From NCBI GenBank assembly GCA_028285625.1, contig JANQOX010000019.1, forward strand, positions 248,001 to 312,000: a stretch of DNA of 64,000 bases, written 5' to 3'. The stretch is from Myxococcota bacterium (GTDB lineage Bacteria; Myxococcota_A; UBA9160; UBA6930). This document shows, piece after piece, positions 61,464 through 64,000 of the stretch. Each line of letters begins with the position of its first letter. Position 1 is the stretch's first letter. The notes beneath the pieces were generated by a model, which did no database searches, was not told the DNA's origin, and was given only the letters and a program-made list of their open reading frames with translations. The translations under genes and the position numbers were made by a program.

Positions 61464-62956
61464 GCATGCACGCCATGCCGAACCGGGGCAGCCTGGTGCT
61501 TGCACTGGCCCTGTTGCTGGGTGCCGCGCCGGCGCTCGCCGCCGAGAAGCCGATCCAGATGGACCCGCGCGCCACGGAGACCGAGTACGACGAGGGCGCC
61601 TTCGGCCCCGACCCGGTCTACGACGACGTGCCGTACGACGTCGAGGCCCAGCGGGCGATCTACGGCGCCAAGCACATGAACAAGACCCAGCGGCCGCTGG
61701 TCGAGCTGTTCCGCAACATGTACGACTGGGGCGCCTTCCGCGAGCCGATCAACCTGTTCGGCGATGCGAACCCGCTGGCCCCGCAGTTCCTGATCTTCGG
61801 CGACTTCCGGACGGCGCTCGCGTACAACGACAACGGGCCGGGCAACAAGAAGCTCCTGTGGGCGAACCGGCTGAACCTGGACGTCGACCTCAAGCTCACT
61901 TCGACCGAGCGCATCCACGCCTTCTGGGACCCGATCCGCCGGGATGGCAAGGCCACCCGCTACGAGTTCGACGTGAAGGACGGCTGCAACTGCTGGGAGG
62001 GCGAGTACACCGCCGACCCGACGACGTTCTTCTTCGAGGGCGACCTCGGCGCGATCAGCGCGGGCATCATGGGTACGGACACCAAGTTCGACCTGCCCAT
62101 CGCGGGCGGTCGCATGCCGCTGCTCTTCCAGAACGGCATCTGGGTCGAGGACGCATTCGACGGGCTCGCCTTCACCATTCCGGCACGAAACAGCCGGACG
62201 TTGGACATCACCAACTTCGACGTGACGTTCTTCGCAGGGTTCCAGAACGTCACGAACCCGGGCATCAACCCCAAGAACGACAACAAGGACGCCCGGATGT
62301 ACGGCGTCACGACCTTCATGGACGTGTTCCAGGGCTATGTCGAAGCCGGCTACGGCTATGTGGAGGACCGGACGAACAGCGGCCTCGATCACCACAACCT
62401 CACGGCCGCCTTCACCCGACGCTACCGCAACTGGTTCTCGAACAGCGTGCGCGTGGTGGCCAACTTCGGCCAGAACCCCAAGCGTGGCGTCCCGCGCACG
62501 GCCGACGGCGTGATGATCCTGATCGAGAACTCGCTCATCACCCACCTGCCCTCGAACCTGATCCCCTACTTCAACATCTTCTACGGCATCAACACGCCGA
62601 ACCCGCTGGCGCGGGAGAACGGCGACGGCCTGCTCAAGAACACGGGCATCCTGTTCGAGACCGACGCCCTATCGGGCTTCCCGCGGCTCGACAACTCGGG
62701 CCACGACGCCTGGGGCGGAGCGCTCGGCCTCGAGTTCCTCGCCCTCGACTTCAGCTATCAGATCGTGTTCGAGGTGGCGACGGTGCAGCGGCACGGCAAC
62801 GACGCGAACATCGCCGGCGACCAGTACGGCTTCGGAGCGCGGTTCCAGTACCCGCTCACGAATGCGTTGATCCTGCGCATGGACGCCATGTACGCCATCA
62901 ACACCAAGGCCTCGAACACCCGCGGCGTGCGCGCGGAGCTCCGCTACAAGTTCTGA
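61460..62956 (+). CDS. Outer-membrane beta-barrel partner of the pentahaem cytochrome
   Basis: A 498-residue protein with a signal peptide (LVLALALLLGAAPALAA) and the barrel C-terminus RAELRYKF. The interior is rich in alternating aromatic strands (FFAGFQNVTNP, YVEAGYGYVEDR). One CNCWEG cysteine pair lies near residue 176. I do not recognise a family name. Translational overlap with a multihaem cytochrome suggests a porin-cytochrome pair moving electrons across the outer membrane, in principle like MtrAB, though sequence kinship to MtrB is not evident. Start codons at 61460, 61466 and 61475 are all possible. Confidence 0.75.
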   Translation: MSMHAMPNRGSLVLALALLLGAAPALAAEKPIQMDPRATETEYDEGAFGPDPVYDDVPYDVEAQRAIYGAKHMNKTQRPLVELFRNMYDWGAFREPINLFGDANPLAPQFLIFGDFRTALAYNDNGPGNKKLLWANRLNLDVDLKLTSTERIHAFWDPIRRDGKATRYEFDVKDGCNCWEGEYTADPTTFFFEGDLGAISAGIMGTDTKFDLPIAGGRMPLLFQNGIWVEDAFDGLAFTIPARNSRTLDITNFDVTFFAGFQNVTNPGINPKNDNKDARMYGVTTFMDVFQGYVEAGYGYVEDRTNSGLDHHNLTAAFTRRYRNWFSNSVRVVANFGQNPKRGVPRTADGVMILIENSLITHLPSNLIPYFNIFYGINTPNPLARENGDGLLKNTGILFETDALSGFPRLDNSGHDAWGGALGLEFLALDFSYQIVFEVATVQRHGNDANIAGDQYGFGARFQYPLTNALILRMDAMYAINTKASNTRGVRAELRYKF

Positions 62957-62958
62957 AG

Positions 62959-62991
62959 CCCTGGTTGCACGACCCGGCCCCCGGTCCAGGG
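62959..62991. terminator. Hairpin between convergent barrel and phosphatase genes
   Basis: CCCTGG (62959-62964) and CCAGGG (62986-62991) can pair around a GC-rich loop that holds its own CCGG-CCCC-CCGG hairpin. No U tract is present. It may serve as a bidirectional Rho-assisted terminator for the two convergent genes. Confidence 0.3.
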
Positions 62992-63003
62992 GGGCGCGCG
63001 GGT

Positions 63004-63966
63004 CTAGAGCGCCAGCAGGAGCAGCGCGAGCAGCAGGGACAGGGCCAGTGCGCCGAGCGCGAGATTGCGCGGCGAGAGCGCGCTCGGGGTCGTTCGGGGG
63101 CCCGGTGCGGCTGCTTCGGGCGGCGCTTCGCCCGGCACCACGGCCACCTGGACCGTGGAGTTGTCGCTGCCGTCGACGTAGACCGACCGCTCGATGAGCT
63201 CGCGAACGGCCGTTTCGGGATCGCGCCCGCCGAGGATGCGCGCGATCTCCTCCTCCTCGATCGCGCCCCACATGCCGTCGGAGCAGATCAGGTACCGGTC
63301 GCCGGGCAGGTAGTCGAGTTCGCGCAGGGCCACCTGCACCGTGCCGCCCACGCCCAGGGCGCGCTGGAGCTGGTTGCGGCGGGGATGGGTGCGCGCCTCG
63401 TCCTCGGTGATGCGACCTGCACGCACCAGTTCGCCCACCAGCGAGTGGTCCTCGGTCACGCGGCTCAGCGCGCCCCCACGCAGCCGGTAGAGGCGGCTGT
63501 CGCCCACATGGGCGACCCAGGCACGACCCCGGGGCGCGAGCAGCAGGGCCACGCCGGTCGATCCCATGCCGGCCACCTCGGCCCGCTCCTGGGAGACGGC
63601 GAAGATGCGCTTGTTCGCATCGTCCAGGATGCGGCGCGCCAGCTCGGCCGACGGGGCATCCGCCGCGGCGAAGGTCTCGCCAGCCGCCTCGACCGCGAGC
63701 CGTGCCGCCACCGATCCGCCCCGGTGGCCGCCCATGCCGTCTGCGGTCAGCAGCAGCCGCATGGCCTTGCGCGGGTGGACCACGTCGGTGCACGCGTCCT
63801 GGTTCTCGGTCCGCACACGCCCGACGTGGGTTCCCGATGCGGTGGGGAAGCCCCGGGGGTCATCGGCCGCGTCGGCCACGGCTACATGCTCCTGGGTGCG
63901 CCCTTCGCTCAAACGCCCGCTACTCCCCAACGGAGCCCTCCGCCGGAACCGCCCATCGCCGCGCAT
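63004..63966 (-). CDS. PP2C-family Ser/Thr protein phosphatase, membrane-anchored
   Basis: A 320-residue phosphatase that reverses Ser/Thr phosphorylation. Metal-site motifs are VGRVRTENQDA, LLTADGMGGHRGG, GMGSTGVALLL, HVGDSRLYRLR, EDHSLVGELVRAG, LICSDGMWG and DNSTVQVAV, a full PP2C set. A hydrophobic C-terminal helix (about 298-319) anchors it with the catalytic domain in the cytoplasm. It is convergent with the cytochrome/barrel genes and is the natural counterpart of the kinase at the other end of the locus. The first 40 residues are low-complexity, so an internal start is possible. Confidence 0.94.
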   Translation of the reverse strand: MRGDGRFRRRAPLGSSGRLSEGRTQEHVAVADAADDPRGFPTASGTHVGRVRTENQDACTDVVHPRKAMRLLLTADGMGGHRGGSVAARLAVEAAGETFAAADAPSAELARRILDDANKRIFAVSQERAEVAGMGSTGVALLLAPRGRAWVAHVGDSRLYRLRGGALSRVTEDHSLVGELVRAGRITEDEARTHPRRNQLQRALGVGGTVQVALRELDYLPGDRYLICSDGMWGAIEEEEIARILGGRDPETAVRELIERSVYVDGSDNSTVQVAVVPGEAPPEAAAPGPRTTPSALSPRNLALGALALSLLLALLLLAL

Positions 63967-64000
63967 CCCCCCATGGTCCCGTGCATTCTACGGCTTGTGG

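Overview
This window comes from a very GC-rich Gram-negative bacterial chromosome with no mobile elements, tRNA, rRNA or CRISPR. Outer-membrane barrels, an OmpA-family protein, multihaem cytochromes c, Ser/Thr kinase, FHA and PP2C signalling proteins, a PilZ protein and F420-type LLM oxidoreductases together suggest an environmental deltaproteobacterium-like lineage (Myxococcota, Binatota or a relative). That placement is inference from gene content. Coding density is high, genes often overlap by 4 nt, and no gap between called genes exceeds about 200 bases.

Left part (1-13 kb): the tail of an MFS transporter; ahcY with a likely ArsR-type operator; a very large outer-membrane barrel; an SDR; a Prc/CtpA protease with a small membrane protein; bolA-dusB; an unrecognised protein; and a second MFS transporter. 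13-17 kb is a minus-strand cluster of phosphotransferase, dienelactone hydrolase-like protein, and an osmoprotectant ABC ATPase and permease/binding-protein fusion. 17-26 kb holds an EAL protein, a HAD hydrolase, a PilZ protein behind a CRP-like site, a crotonase, alkaline phosphatase, a GNAT, and a flavin reductase-cfa pair. 26-46 kb is mixed metabolism: GH15 hydrolase, galM, maiA, PpiC-HupE, a histidine kinase, Zn-ADH, LLM enzymes, a VTT protein, FIST-MBL, a PQQ dehydrogenase, a SelD fusion and a lipoate ligase.

Right part (46.4-64 kb) is the most striking region and looks like one system. A Ser/Thr kinase/SUMF1 fusion and a PP2C phosphatase flank an electron-transfer locus. In order it encodes an OmpA/DUF4384 protein, a membrane-anchored FHA protein with eight Thr-containing repeats, a FAD-FHA-FHA-[2Fe-2S] fusion, a duplicated tetrahaem cytochrome, a two-cNMP-fold/four-[4Fe-4S] fusion, a membrane protein with two H-X13-H pairs, a decahaem cytochrome, a double-FHA protein, a terminator and a new promoter, a pentahaem cytochrome and an outer-membrane barrel. 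The arrangement predicts an electron path from a reduced cofactor through flavin, Fe-S and b/c haems to the periplasm or outer membrane, with assembly or activity set by Thr phosphorylation. The components are recognisable families; the assembled system and its regulation are inferred.

Other items of note are three gene junctions where the only plausible start is CTG overlapping the upstream stop (CTGA), and a chain of alternating pyrimidine/purine hairpin arms ahead of an alcohol dehydrogenase gene.
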